This document shows positions 36,031-45,187 of a DNA stretch of 64,000 nt, piece after piece. The notes under the pieces are model-generated. The model was not told where the DNA came from, made no database searches, and saw only the letters and a program-made list of their open reading frames with translations. Every line of letters begins with the position of its first letter. The stretch's first letter is position 1. The position numbers and the translations under genes were made by a program. The stretch lies in assembly GCF_947500045.1 (NCBI RefSeq), contig NZ_CANMQQ010000015.1:48316-112315 (forward strand), read 5' to 3'. This DNA comes from an uncultured Ruegeria sp. GTDB taxonomy: Bacteria; Pseudomonadota; Alphaproteobacteria; Rhodobacterales; Rhodobacteraceae.

Positions 36031-37118
36031 TGTATGTGGCTGTCAAAGGAGGCGAGCGCGCGATTGAAAACGCGCATGCGTGGCTGGCAGAGGAGCGCCG
36101 AGGTGATACCGATGTTGCTGAACTGAGCATCGTACAGATCCGAGAACAACTGAGCCTTGCGGTCAACCGCGTCATGGCCGAGGGGTCACTTTATGATCCC
36201 GACCTCGCCGCACTGGCGATCAAACAGGCGCGCGGCGACCTGATCGAAGCAATCTTCCTAATTCGCGCGTATCGCACGACGTTGCCTCGCTTTGGCACGT
36301 CAAAACCCGTTGAAACAGGCACTATGGCCTGTGACCGAAGGATTTCCGCCACCTTCAAAGACCTGCCCGGCGGACAGGTTCTGGGACCAACCTTCGACTA
36401 CACACACCGCTTGCTGGATTTCAAACTGGCCGCCGAAGGCGATCTCCCAGAGGCCCCTATGCGAGAAGCACAGGTCGGAGAAGTTCCACATGTGACCGAA
36501 TTCTTGAATCGCGAAGGCCTTATCGAAGAGGCTTTGCACGATGATGCGCCCCCTCCCGATCTGACACGGGAACCACTGGAAATGCCCGCTGAACGCGCCT
36601 TGCGCCTGCAGGCGCTCACCCGAGCCGACGAAGGATTTACGCTCGGCCTCGCCTACTCCACCCAGCGTGGGTATGCCCGCAACCACGCATTTGTTGGTGA
36701 ACTGCGGATCGGGTCAGTGCCAGTTGAAATGCACATCCCGGAACTAGGCTTTGCCATAGATATCGGCGAAGTGACACTGACCGAATGCGAGACTGTCAAC
36801 CAGTTCAAGGGGTCCAAAACCGAGCCTCCGCAATTCACGCGCGGTTATGGTCTGGTGTTTGGTCTGAACGAACGCAAAGCGATTTCGATGGCTTTGGTCG
36901 ACCGTGCTTTGCGATGGGAAGAACTGGGCGAAGACAACGAAGGCGCCCCGGCACAGGATGCAGAATTTGTTCTGTATCATGCAGACAATATTCAGGCGAC
37001 CGGGTTTCTCGAACATATCAAGCTGCCGCATTATGTCGACTTTCAGTCCGAACTGGAACTGGTGCGCAAATTGCGCCGCGAGGCGGGCGCATCTGATGTG
37101 CAGGAGGCCGCAGAATGA
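36030..37118 (+). CDS. phnI: C-P lyase complex subunit PhnI
   Basis: This 362-residue protein is the nucleosidase-like core subunit that, with PhnG, PhnH and PhnL, attaches the phosphonate to ribose and releases adenine. Recognisable stretches are MYVAVKGGERAIENAHAWLA, ERRISATFKDLPGGQ-like RRISATFKDLPGGQVLGPTF, GFTLGLAYSTQRGYARNH and the late HADNIQATGFLEHIKLPHY. It overlaps phnJ by 4 nt. The gene has no anomalies. Confidence 0.94.
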   Translation: MYVAVKGGERAIENAHAWLAEERRGDTDVAELSIVQIREQLSLAVNRVMAEGSLYDPDLAALAIKQARGDLIEAIFLIRAYRTTLPRFGTSKPVETGTMACDRRISATFKDLPGGQVLGPTFDYTHRLLDFKLAAEGDLPEAPMREAQVGEVPHVTEFLNREGLIEEALHDDAPPPDLTREPLEMPAERALRLQALTRADEGFTLGLAYSTQRGYARNHAFVGELRIGSVPVEMHIPELGFAIDIGEVTLTECETVNQFKGSKTEPPQFTRGYGLVFGLNERKAISMALVDRALRWEELGEDNEGAPAQDAEFVLYHADNIQATGFLEHIKLPHYVDFQSELELVRKLRREAGASDVQEAAE

Positions 37119-37966
37119 ACGCGTATAATTTCGCCTATCTCGATGAACAGACAAAACGGATGATACGCCGCGCCATCCTCAAAGGGCTGGCAATTCCCGG
37201 ATATCAGGTGCCCTTCGCATCGCGCGAAATGCCTATGCCCTACGGATGGGGTACGGGCGGCGTGCAGGTGTCTGCCGCAATCCTGACGCCCGAAGACAGC
37301 TTTAAGGTGATCGATCAGGGCGCGGATGACACGACCAACGCCGTCTCGATCCGAACCTTCTTTGAACGCACCGCCGGGGTTGAAACAACAACCAAAACCT
37401 CTGAGGCTTCGGTGATCCAGACCCGCCACCGGATACCCGAAGACCCATTGATCGAGGGGCAGATCCTTGTCTATCAGGTTCCAATCCCCGAGCCGTTGCG
37501 CTTTCTTGAACCCCGCGAAAGCGAAACCCGAAAGATGCACAGCCTTGAGGAATATGGGCTGATGCATGTGAAGCTTTACGAAGACATCAGCCGCCATGGG
37601 CATATTGCGACCGCTTACGCCTATCCTGTGAAAGTCGAGGGGCAGTATGTGATGGACCCATCACCAATCCCGAAGTTCGACAATCCCAAACTCGGCGATA
37701 TGGCCGCGATCCAGCTTTTTGGCGCGGGCCGCGAACAACGGATCTACGCCTTGCCGCCGTATACAAATGTTGTGAGCCTTGATTTCGAAGATCACCCTTT
37801 TGAAGCGTCAAAGGCAGACCACCCTTGCGGGCTGTGTGGTGCGATCGACAGCTATCTTGATGAGGTCATCATCGATGACGCTGGAGGGCGGATGTTCGTC
37901 TGTTCGGACACAGACTATTGCGAAAACCGTCAGGCGGCGGGCCACAAGGGAAAGGACGCAGCATGA
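37115..37966 (+). CDS. phnJ: C-P lyase catalytic subunit PhnJ (radical SAM)
   Basis: This 283-residue protein is the iron-sulfur enzyme that cleaves the C-P bond of ribosyl-phosphonates. The unusual CX2CX21C cluster motif is complete: C238 and C241 in HPCGLCGAID and C263 in MFVCSD, with the additional active-site C269. The N-terminal part FAYLDEQTKRMIRRAILKGL and PYGWGTGGVQVSAAIL is typical. It overlaps phnI and phnK by 4 nt each. An intact motif argues that the pathway is functional. Confidence 0.96.
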   Translation: MNAYNFAYLDEQTKRMIRRAILKGLAIPGYQVPFASREMPMPYGWGTGGVQVSAAILTPEDSFKVIDQGADDTTNAVSIRTFFERTAGVETTTKTSEASVIQTRHRIPEDPLIEGQILVYQVPIPEPLRFLEPRESETRKMHSLEEYGLMHVKLYEDISRHGHIATAYAYPVKVEGQYVMDPSPIPKFDNPKLGDMAAIQLFGAGREQRIYALPPYTNVVSLDFEDHPFEASKADHPCGLCGAIDSYLDEVIIDDAGGRMFVCSDTDYCENRQAAGHKGKDAA

Positions 37967-38733
37967 CACCCCTTTTGTCGGTTCAAAGCATCACCAAACG
38001 CTACGGTCCGCATGTTGGCTGCGCTGATGTCACATTCGATCTCTTCCCTGGTGAAGTCATCGGGATCGTCGGCGAAAGCGGATCGGGTAAGTCCACTCTG
38101 TTGAACTGCATGGCGGGTCATCTGGTCCCCGACACAGGCAAGGTCGTGTTCGATACACGCACAGATGGGCCGCGCGATACGATTGCCATGTCTGAGCCGG
38201 AACGACGGATGTTGTCGCGCACCGATTGGGCCTTTGTCCATCAGCACGCCCGCGATGGGCTGCGCATGGGGGTCAGCGCAGGCGGCAATGTAGGCGAACG
38301 GCTTATGGCTGTGGGTGAACGCCACTATGGCGACATTCGCAACAAGGCCACCGATTGGCTGGCGCGTGTCGAGATTGACGAAACCCGCATCGACGACCGG
38401 CCCACAACCTTCTCAGGTGGGATGCAGCAACGGCTGCAGATCGCACGCAATTTGGTTACCGGGCCTCGTCTGGTGTTCATGGATGAGCCAACGGGTGGAC
38501 TGGACGTTTCGGTTCAGGCCCGTCTTCTGGATCTGCTGCGCGGATTGGTGCGTGACATGGGGCTGTCTGCAATTATCGTGACGCACGACCTTGCGGTTGT
38601 CCGCCTGTTGGCGGACCGGCTGATGGTCATGAAATCTGGTCGCGTGGTCGAAGCTGGACTAACCGATCAGGTGCTCGACGATCCCCAGCACGCCTATAGC
38701 CAACTTCTTGTCAGCTCTGTTTTACAGGTGTGA
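37963..38733 (+). CDS. phnK: C-P lyase-associated ABC-type ATPase PhnK
   Basis: This 256-residue ATPase resembles peptide-transporter ATPases. It has Walker A GESGSGKSTLLNCM (about residues 38-51), signature FSGGMQQRLQIARN, Walker B RLVFMDEPTGGLD and switch HDLAVVRLLADRL. PhnK binds the PhnJ part of the core complex and is not a transporter. The ATG at 37963 overlaps the phnJ stop. Three nt separate it from phnL. Confidence 0.93.
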   Translation: MTPLLSVQSITKRYGPHVGCADVTFDLFPGEVIGIVGESGSGKSTLLNCMAGHLVPDTGKVVFDTRTDGPRDTIAMSEPERRMLSRTDWAFVHQHARDGLRMGVSAGGNVGERLMAVGERHYGDIRNKATDWLARVEIDETRIDDRPTTFSGGMQQRLQIARNLVTGPRLVFMDEPTGGLDVSVQARLLDLLRGLVRDMGLSAIIVTHDLAVVRLLADRLMVMKSGRVVEAGLTDQVLDDPQHAYSQLLVSSVLQV

Positions 38734-38736
38734 GCG

Positions 38737-39420
38737 ATGATCGAACTCAACAATGTGTCAAAAACTTTTACGCTTCACAATCAGGGCAGCGCGGTGATCG
38801 AAGTGCTTTCGAACGTCTCCCTTTCTGTGGCCCCAGGCGAATGTGTGGCCCTGACCGGTGCGTCCGGCGCCGGGAAATCAACGCTTATGCGAATGATCTA
38901 TGGCAACTACCTGACGCAGAAGGGCGAGATCTGCATTGATGGTATAGATCTGGTTCAGGCCGCTCCGCGAGAGGTGATCGCGCTGCGTCGGGACGTGCTG
39001 GGCTATGTCAGTCAATTCCTGCGCGTGGTGCCACGCGTGCCAACGCTGGAAGTTGTAGCCGAGCCGCTCCGTGCGGTCGGTGTCTCGGCGTCCGAGGCTG
39101 AAGCGCGGGCCAAGGTTCTTTTAACACAACTCAACATTCCAGAACGGCTTTGGAGCCTTTCGCCAACAACCTTTTCAGGGGGCGAACAGCAACGTGTGAA
39201 CATCGCGCGCGGCTTTGCCCATCAATACCCGGCGTTGCTGCTGGACGAACCCACCGCCAGCCTTGATAGGACCAACCGCGAGGTGGTTCTTTGCCTCATC
39301 GAAGAGGCCAAAACGCGCGGCGCGGCAATCATCGGCATATTCCATGACGAGGCCGCGCGGGATCGGATCTGTGATCGCGAAATCGACGTTACCGCATTTA
39401 CTCCGGGTATCGCCGCATGA
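38737..39420 (+). CDS. phnL: C-P lyase-associated ABC-type ATPase PhnL
   Basis: This 227-residue ATPase of the LolD-like kind has Walker [20 protein letters not shown] (about residues 42-60; the YGNYL end is characteristic of PhnL), signature FSGGEQQRVNIARG, Walker B ALLLDEPTASLD and switch FHDEAARDR. PhnL takes part in the nucleosidase step with PhnGHI. It overlaps phnN by 4 nt. Confidence 0.93.
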   Translation: MIELNNVSKTFTLHNQGSAVIEVLSNVSLSVAPGECVALTGASGAGKSTLMRMIYGNYLTQKGEICIDGIDLVQAAPREVIALRRDVLGYVSQFLRVVPRVPTLEVVAEPLRAVGVSASEAEARAKVLLTQLNIPERLWSLSPTTFSGGEQQRVNIARGFAHQYPALLLDEPTASLDRTNREVVLCLIEEAKTRGAAIIGIFHDEAARDRICDREIDVTAFTPGIAA

Positions 39421-39962
39421 CAATCGGACGCCTCATAGCGGTCGTCGGGCCATCGGGTGTTGGTAAAGACAGTGTGATGGCGGGCATTTACGACGCCCTG
39501 CCGCACATGCACGTTGTTCGTCGCGTAATTACACGCGCGCCCGGTCTGGGTGGTGAGGACTATGAGGCAGTGTCGGTCTCAAAGTTTGAGGAAATGGCTC
39601 GCGCCGGGGCCTTCGCGCTACACTGGGGGGCCCATGGGCTTTTCTATGGCGTGCCCGCAGACGTGGAAACCCACCTGAGTGAAGGCACCGATTGCTTGAC
39701 CAATTTTTCACGCTCCGCTCTGGCCGAAGCAGCCAGGATTTTTCCCCATTTCACAGTTCTAAATATCACCGCAAAGCCAGAAACGCTCGCCCTCCGCCTT
39801 GCGTCAAGGGCGCGTGAAACAGAAGAGGAAATTGCGAAACGCCTGACGCAAGTAGACAAACCTTTGCCCGCAGGTTTGAATGTAATCCATCTGTCCAATG
39901 ATGGCCTGCTCGCCGATACCATCGCGCGCGCGACCCTCTTACTTCAACCTGCGAGTGCATAG
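39417..39962 (+). CDS. phnN: Ribose 1,5-bisphosphate phosphokinase PhnN
   Basis: This 181-residue P-loop kinase of the guanylate-kinase type has Walker A GPSGVGKDSVMAG (about residues 11-23), VRRVITRAPGLGGEDYEAVS and HWGAHGLFYGVP. It makes PRPP from ribose 1,5-bisphosphate at the end of the C-P lyase pathway. Its 3' end overlaps the convergent DUF1045 gene by 19 nt, so the plus-strand phn transcript runs antisense through that gene if it continues to phnM. Confidence 0.93.
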   Translation: MTIGRLIAVVGPSGVGKDSVMAGIYDALPHMHVVRRVITRAPGLGGEDYEAVSVSKFEEMARAGAFALHWGAHGLFYGVPADVETHLSEGTDCLTNFSRSALAEAARIFPHFTVLNITAKPETLALRLASRARETEEEIAKRLTQVDKPLPAGLNVIHLSNDGLLADTIARATLLLQPASA

Positions 39963-40615
39963 CGATGGATCAGCTCAAACCGTCCATCTTCGCGTTCACC
40001 ACACAGTGCAATCTGATCAACCACAAACGGGGTCGGCAATTCCGGCAGAAACCGCTGCACCGTTTCGGTCCAGACTGGAATATCGGCCTTGGGCAACCGC
40101 CCCGTGAGGGTCATGTGAAACCTAAACTCGTCCATCACATACGGGTAACCCCAACGGGTCAGCAACGCGTCCTGTCGGGCGCTCAGCCCCGATTTGCGCC
40201 GTCTTTCAAGTTCCACCTCGTCTGCAGGTGCTCGGAACCCGTCGAGGTCTTTGACGCAAGCCCCCGCCACGCGCCGCAACGACTTCAAATCTCCACGCGG
40301 CGTCAGCGCCAGAAAACGGCCCAATCTTGTCAACTCCAACCCATCGCAGATGGCCGGAGCGAGCACGGACGCCAGCTTAGACGCTGCGGCAGTCAAATCC
40401 TCGGCAGTACGGCCATCCGCCAGCCAAAACGGTGGCTTCAACGTCCCGTGGAACCCATACTTGCGCGGTGTCATAGTGATGTCACTCAAACCGGGCAGAT
40501 CGAAAGTGGATGTTTCGCAGCCGCCGGCAATATCCCATCCCAGCCAGGACGCGCCAAAATCGGCCAGCGTCCCGGCGGGTCGGACATAATAGATCGCAAA
40601 TCGAGTATATGACAT
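39944..40615 (-). CDS. DUF1045 phosphonate-metabolism protein, 2H phosphoesterase type
   Basis: This 223-residue protein has two HxT motifs of the 2H phosphoesterase superfamily: H56-x-T58 in KYGFHGTLKPPF and H167-x-T169 in FRFHMTLTGRL. Such enzymes open cyclic phosphates. C-P lyase releases a ribosyl 1,2-cyclic phosphate that PhnP opens in E. coli, and no phnP is seen here. I infer that this protein could replace PhnP. The start at 40615 has AGGGG 6-10 nt upstream. It is inverted within the operon: its 3' end overlaps phnN and its start codon interlocks with that of phnM. Confidence 0.88.
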   Translation of the reverse strand: MSYTRFAIYYVRPAGTLADFGASWLGWDIAGGCETSTFDLPGLSDITMTPRKYGFHGTLKPPFWLADGRTAEDLTAAASKLASVLAPAICDGLELTRLGRFLALTPRGDLKSLRRVAGACVKDLDGFRAPADEVELERRRKSGLSARQDALLTRWGYPYVMDEFRFHMTLTGRLPKADIPVWTETVQRFLPELPTPFVVDQIALCGEREDGRFELIHRYALAG

Positions 40616-41807
40616 GAATTCCCCTTTTTCTGCGCCCACTTTGATAACAGCTTGTGACAGCGATGTGTCAGGCAACCTGTGTCTTGCCAATGCACGGCTG
40701 GTTTTGCCGGATCAGGTTGTAACCGGCGCGGTGACCATCGAACAGGGTATGATTACAGACATTCAAGAAGGCGGAAACGTGCCGTCCGACGCAGTGAACT
40801 GCGATGGAGATTTTGTCATCCCCGGTTTAGTAGAATTGCACACCGACAATGTAGAACGTCATATCGAACCGCGCCCGAAGGTTGACTGGCCGCATCTGCC
40901 GGCACTTATCGCACATGACGCAGAGCTGGCCTCGACCGGGATCACCACAGTATTTGATGCCATGCGCGTCGGCTCAATACACAGTGGCAAAGGGCGTTAT
41001 ATCGATTATGCCCGCGAACTTGCCAACGAACTGCTTGCTGCGCGTGCTGAAGGCATTTTCAAGATCAGCCATTTCCTGCATCTGCGCGCTGAGGTCTGTT
41101 CCGAAACCCTTCTCAAGGAATTGGCCACATTCGGCCCCGAAGACAGGGTCGGGATCGTCAGCCTGATGGACCACACGCCTGGGCAGCGTCAGTTTCGCGA
41201 TTTGGCAGCGCTTAAAACCTATGTGACTAAGAAGCGCGGCATGACAGATACCGAGTTTTCTGAACATGTGGAGAACCTGCTGAACCTGCAAAAACGCTTT
41301 GGCGCCAAACATCAGGCTGGTACTGTCATTGAAGCGGGTCGCCTGGGCGCAGTTTTGGCTAGCCACGACGATACCACAGCCGACCATGTCTTGACGTCGG
41401 CGCGAAACGGGGTGGGCTTTGCCGAGTTTCCAACCACGTTACAAGCCGCCGAGGCCTGTCGAACCCACGGCATTGCAGTAATGATGGGTGCACCTAACCT
41501 GATCCGGGGCGGGTCGCATTCCGGCAACGTCGCCGCCGAACAATTGGCCCATGCCAACCTGCTGGACATCATGTCATCAGATTATATTCCTGCGGCGCTT
41601 TTGCAGTCCGCATTCCGCCTTGCCGAAATCTGGAATGACCTACCCCGCGCTATCGCAACCGCGACCAGCAACCCCGCCAGCGCGGCCCGCCTGACTGATC
41701 GGGGTACCATTGGGATAGGCTTGCGCGGCGACATTCTGCGCGTGCGTAAGCTAGACCACACACCCTTGTTGCGCGGCGTCTGGAGCCGAGGCAACCGTGT
41801 GGGGTAG
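40614..41807 (+). CDS. phnM: Alpha-D-ribose 1-methylphosphonate 5-triphosphate diphosphatase PhnM
   Basis: This 397-residue amidohydrolase-fold enzyme removes pyrophosphate from the ribosyl phosphonate triphosphate. The metal-binding ELHTDNVERHIEPRPKVDWP segment (about residues 61-80) is diagnostic, with ASHDDTTADHV and the ATATSNPASAARL end region. The ATG at 40614 lies in the same CATG as the start of the DUF1045 gene on the other strand and lacks a clear ribosome site. A GTG at 40665, closer to the conserved start LANARLVLPDQV, is an alternative. Its promoter would lie inside the DUF1045 gene. Confidence 0.92.
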   Translation: MNSPFSAPTLITACDSDVSGNLCLANARLVLPDQVVTGAVTIEQGMITDIQEGGNVPSDAVNCDGDFVIPGLVELHTDNVERHIEPRPKVDWPHLPALIAHDAELASTGITTVFDAMRVGSIHSGKGRYIDYARELANELLAARAEGIFKISHFLHLRAEVCSETLLKELATFGPEDRVGIVSLMDHTPGQRQFRDLAALKTYVTKKRGMTDTEFSEHVENLLNLQKRFGAKHQAGTVIEAGRLGAVLASHDDTTADHVLTSARNGVGFAEFPTTLQAAEACRTHGIAVMMGAPNLIRGGSHSGNVAAEQLAHANLLDIMSSDYIPAALLQSAFRLAEIWNDLPRAIATATSNPASAARLTDRGTIGIGLRGDILRVRKLDHTPLLRGVWSRGNRVG

Positions 41808-42007
41808 CAACAGGCCTCGTTAACAAGACCTTGGGGTGACCGTGATTGACAAAGCTTGATCCTCAGGACTTGAACTGACGCGCTTATCAATTTACCGCTG
41901 CCCCTTGCGACCAACTGTCTGATCAGTGATCAACCAGGTTTGGCGATGGTCCAAGGGCATTTCCGGTCATATGCGGCAATCAGGCGCTTGAACTCCGTCA
42001 TGCTAAT

Positions 42008-42023
42008 GTATACGAAAGTATAC
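42008..42023. promoter_or_regulatory. Inverted repeat GTATAC-GAAA-GTATAC upstream of acnB
   Basis: Two GTATAC arms flank GAAA, 73 nt before the acnB start. The 288-bp gap between phnM and acnB shows nothing else clear. It may be an operator or overlap the acnB promoter. Confidence 0.4.
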
Positions 42024-42095
42024 TATACCGATCCAGCGACGATTAAGCCGGCCCGAAATATCGCCCCATAGCATGCCAGAAACGCGGAAAAGAAC

Positions 42096-44888
42096 ATGAG
42101 CCTCTACAACGATTATTTGACCGAGATCGAAGCCCGCAAGGAACAGGGCTTAAGCCCCAAACCCATCGATGATGGCGCACTGGCCCGCGAGGTTATTGAC
42201 CATATCAAGGACATCACCAGCGCGCACCGTGATGACTGTCTGCACCACTTTATTTACAATACGCTGCCCGGCACCACGAGCGCCGCAGGCGAAAAGGCAC
42301 GCTTTCTGAAAGAGATTATCCTGGGTGCAGCAGAGGTCGACGAAATCACACCGGCCTTCGCTTATGAGCTTTTGAGCCATATGAAGGGTGGCCCGTCGGT
42401 CGAAGTGTTGCTTGACCTCGCGCTGGGATTGGACGAAGCAACGGCCCGTGACGCAGCTGAAGTGCTTAAGACCCAGGTCTTTCTTTACGAGGCAGACACA
42501 GACCGCATCAAGGCGGCATACGAGGCTGGCAATACCATCGCCGCGGCCCTTCTGGACAGTTATGCCAAGGCCGAGTTTTTCACCAAGCTGCCCGAGATCG
42601 ACGAAGAGATCAAAGTTGTCACCTATGTAGCCGCCGAAGGCGACATCTCGACCGACCTTCTGAGCCCCGGCAATCAGGCGCACTCGCGCGCTGATCGCGA
42701 GTTGCACGGCAAATGTCTGATTACCGAAGACGCGCAAAAGGAAATCGAGGCCTTGAAGCTCAAGCACCCCGATGCGCGGGTCATGCTGGTGGCTGAAAAA
42801 GGCACGATGGGCGTTGGGTCCTCGCGTATGTCCGGGGTCAACAACGTTGCGCTGTGGACCGGCAAGCAGGCCAGTCCCTATGTTCCTTTCATCAACATCG
42901 CGCCGGTCGTGGCGGGAACGAACGGCATCTCACCAATCTTCCTGACCACCGTGGGTGTGACCGGCGGGATCGGAGTTGATCTCAAGAACTGGGTCAGGAA
43001 AACGGATGAAGATGGCAAGCCTATCTTGAACAATGACGGCAATCCGGTGCTGGAACAGAAATATTCGGTCGAAACCGGAACCGTTCTAAAAATCAATACG
43101 AAGCAAAAGAAACTCTATAGCGAGGATGGCGGCGATGAACTGGTCGATATGGCCGGATCGTTCACACCGCAGAAGATGGAGTTCATGAAAGCCGGTGGAT
43201 CTTATGCCATTGTGTTCGGCAAAAAACTGCAAACTTTCGCAGCTGAAACGCTGGGGATCGAGGCGCCGCGCGTCTTCGCCCCCTCGAAAGAAATCAGCGT
43301 TGAAGGTCAGGGCCTGACGGCGGTTGAAAAGATCTTTAACGCCAACGCGCTGGGCATCGTATCCGACAAGATGCTGCATGCTGGGTCCGACGTGCGGGTG
43401 CGCGTCAATATCGTCGGCAGTCAGGACACAACCGGGCCGATGACGGCACAAGAGCTTGAGGCGATGGCCGCAACCGTTCTGTCCCCCTCGGTGGATGGGG
43501 CTTATCAGTCGGGCTGCCACACGGCTTCAGTCTGGGACGCCAAGGCGCAGGCCAATACGCCGAAGCTGATGGCCTTCATGCACAAATTTGGCCTGATAAC
43601 CGGGCGTGATCCAAAAGGCACCTATCATGCGATGACTGACGTCATCCACAAGGTCCTCAACGACATCACCGTCGATGACTGGGCAATCATCATTGGCGGC
43701 GACAGCCATACCCGGATGTCAAAAGGTGTGGCATTTGGTGCGGATTCAGGAACCGTGGCGTTGGCACTGGCGACCGGTGAGGCGACAATGCCAATCCCGG
43801 AATCTGTGAAGGTGACATTCAAGGGCAAGATGGCCGATCACATGGACTTCCGGGATGTGGTCCATGCCACCCAGGCACAAATGCTGGCCCAGCACGGTGA
43901 CAACGTGTTCCAGGGACGGATCATCGAGGTGCATATCGGAACGCTGTTGGCTGATCAGGCATTCACCTTCACCGACTGGACTGCGGAAATGAAGGCCAAG
44001 GCATCCATCTGCATTTCCAACGACGACACGCTGATCGAGTCGCTGGAAATTGCCAAGTCACGTATCAAGATCATGATCGAAAAGGGTATGGAGAACGATG
44101 CCCGTATGCTTAACAGCTTGATCGAGATTGCGGACAAGCGCATCGAACAGATCAGATCGGGCGAGAAACCCGCACTGACACCTGATGGAAACGCAAAATA
44201 CGCGGCAGAGGTCATCGTTGATCTGGATGAAATCATTGAGCCAATGATCGCGGACCCGGACGTCAACAATGCGGATGTATCGAAACGGTATACCCACGAT
44301 ACAATTCGCCCAATCTCATTCTATCGTGCCGAAAAGAAGGTGGACCTTGGGTTTGTGGGGTCATGCATGGTGCACAAAGGCGATATCAAAATCGTCGCTC
44401 AGATGCTGCGCAACCTCGAGGCCGATCAGGGAGATGTCACTTTCAAGGCACCGCTGGTCGTAGCCGCCCCAACCTACAACATCATTGATGAGTTGAAGGA
44501 AGAGGGCGATTGGGAAATCTTGCAGAAATACTGCGGGTTCGAATTCGACGACGCGGCGCCCAAAGTGAATGCGCGAACCGAGTACGAAAATATCCTCTAT
44601 CTTGAACGTCCGGGCTGCAACCTTTGCATGGGCAACCAGGAAAAAGCCGCCAAAGGGGATACAGTTCTTGCCACATCGACACGCCTGTTCCAGGGCCGGG
44701 TAGTTGCGGATTCCAATACCAAGAAGGGTGAATCCTTGCTGGGTTCCACCCCGGTCGTTGTTCTCTCGGCAATCTTGGGGCGCACGCCAACACTTGAGGA
44801 ATACAAGACAGCGGTTGATGGCATCGATCTGACCAAGTTCGCACCACCAACTCAGAAGCCTTTGGGCAGCATGTCCGCGCATTTCTAG
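42096..44888 (+). CDS. acnB: Aconitate hydratase B / 2-methylisocitrate dehydratase AcnB
   Basis: This 930-residue bifunctional aconitase is somewhat longer than E. coli AcnB (865). It begins with the helical AcnB-type HEAT-like domain (EARKEQGLSPKPIDDGALAR). GTMGVGSSRMSGVNNVALW and GVTGGIGVDLKNWV follow. The 4Fe-4S ligands are a cysteine in LGFVGSCMVHKGD and the pair in RPGCNLCMGNQEKAA. It converts citrate to isocitrate in the TCA cycle. The gene stands alone with its own hairpin terminator, so it is probably a single transcription unit. Confidence 0.96.
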   Translation: MSLYNDYLTEIEARKEQGLSPKPIDDGALAREVIDHIKDITSAHRDDCLHHFIYNTLPGTTSAAGEKARFLKEIILGAAEVDEITPAFAYELLSHMKGGPSVEVLLDLALGLDEATARDAAEVLKTQVFLYEADTDRIKAAYEAGNTIAAALLDSYAKAEFFTKLPEIDEEIKVVTYVAAEGDISTDLLSPGNQAHSRADRELHGKCLITEDAQKEIEALKLKHPDARVMLVAEKGTMGVGSSRMSGVNNVALWTGKQASPYVPFINIAPVVAGTNGISPIFLTTVGVTGGIGVDLKNWVRKTDEDGKPILNNDGNPVLEQKYSVETGTVLKINTKQKKLYSEDGGDELVDMAGSFTPQKMEFMKAGGSYAIVFGKKLQTFAAETLGIEAPRVFAPSKEISVEGQGLTAVEKIFNANALGIVSDKMLHAGSDVRVRVNIVGSQDTTGPMTAQELEAMAATVLSPSVDGAYQSGCHTASVWDAKAQANTPKLMAFMHKFGLITGRDPKGTYHAMTDVIHKVLNDITVDDWAIIIGGDSHTRMSKGVAFGADSGTVALALATGEATMPIPESVKVTFKGKMADHMDFRDVVHATQAQMLAQHGDNVFQGRIIEVHIGTLLADQAFTFTDWTAEMKAKASICISNDDTLIESLEIAKSRIKIMIEKGMENDARMLNSLIEIADKRIEQIRSGEKPALTPDGNAKYAAEVIVDLDEIIEPMIADPDVNNADVSKRYTHDTIRPISFYRAEKKVDLGFVGSCMVHKGDIKIVAQMLRNLEADQGDVTFKAPLVVAAPTYNIIDELKEEGDWEILQKYCGFEFDDAAPKVNARTEYENILYLERPGCNLCMGNQEKAAKGDTVLATSTRLFQGRVVADSNTKKGESLLGSTPVVVLSAILGRTPTLEEYKTAVDGIDLTKFAPPTQKPLGSMSAHF

Positions 44889-44961
44889 GTCCACGGTTTT
44901 CTCAGGGAACGCTTCGATAGCAGATATACCGATTTGGTGCCGAAGACCTGTACAACAAACG

Positions 44962-44992
44962 AGGGGCGTACGCGTGAAATCCGTACGCCCCT
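44962..44992 (+). terminator. Hairpin terminator after acnB
   Basis: An 11-bp perfect stem (AGGGGCGTACG and its complement) with a 9-nt loop lies 73 nt after the acnB stop codon. It is followed by TTC rather than a long T-run. The rest of the 299-bp gap to 45187 shows no gene or further structure. Confidence 0.65.
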
Positions 44993-45187
44993 TTCAAAAC
45001 TTTAACTGCGCATTCTTCAGACGTGGGTGTTTTCCATTGTTCGTGAGAAGAAGGCGCAGCCGAGGCTTATAGATCGCTCGTACGGAAGAGAGACAAAGCC
45101 GCTGAACACAGTTGCTTCGACCAATCCCCAACCGTTGTAGGAAAAGCTCAAAATGGACGTCTTTAAGCTGGAATACAGTTGATCAAA

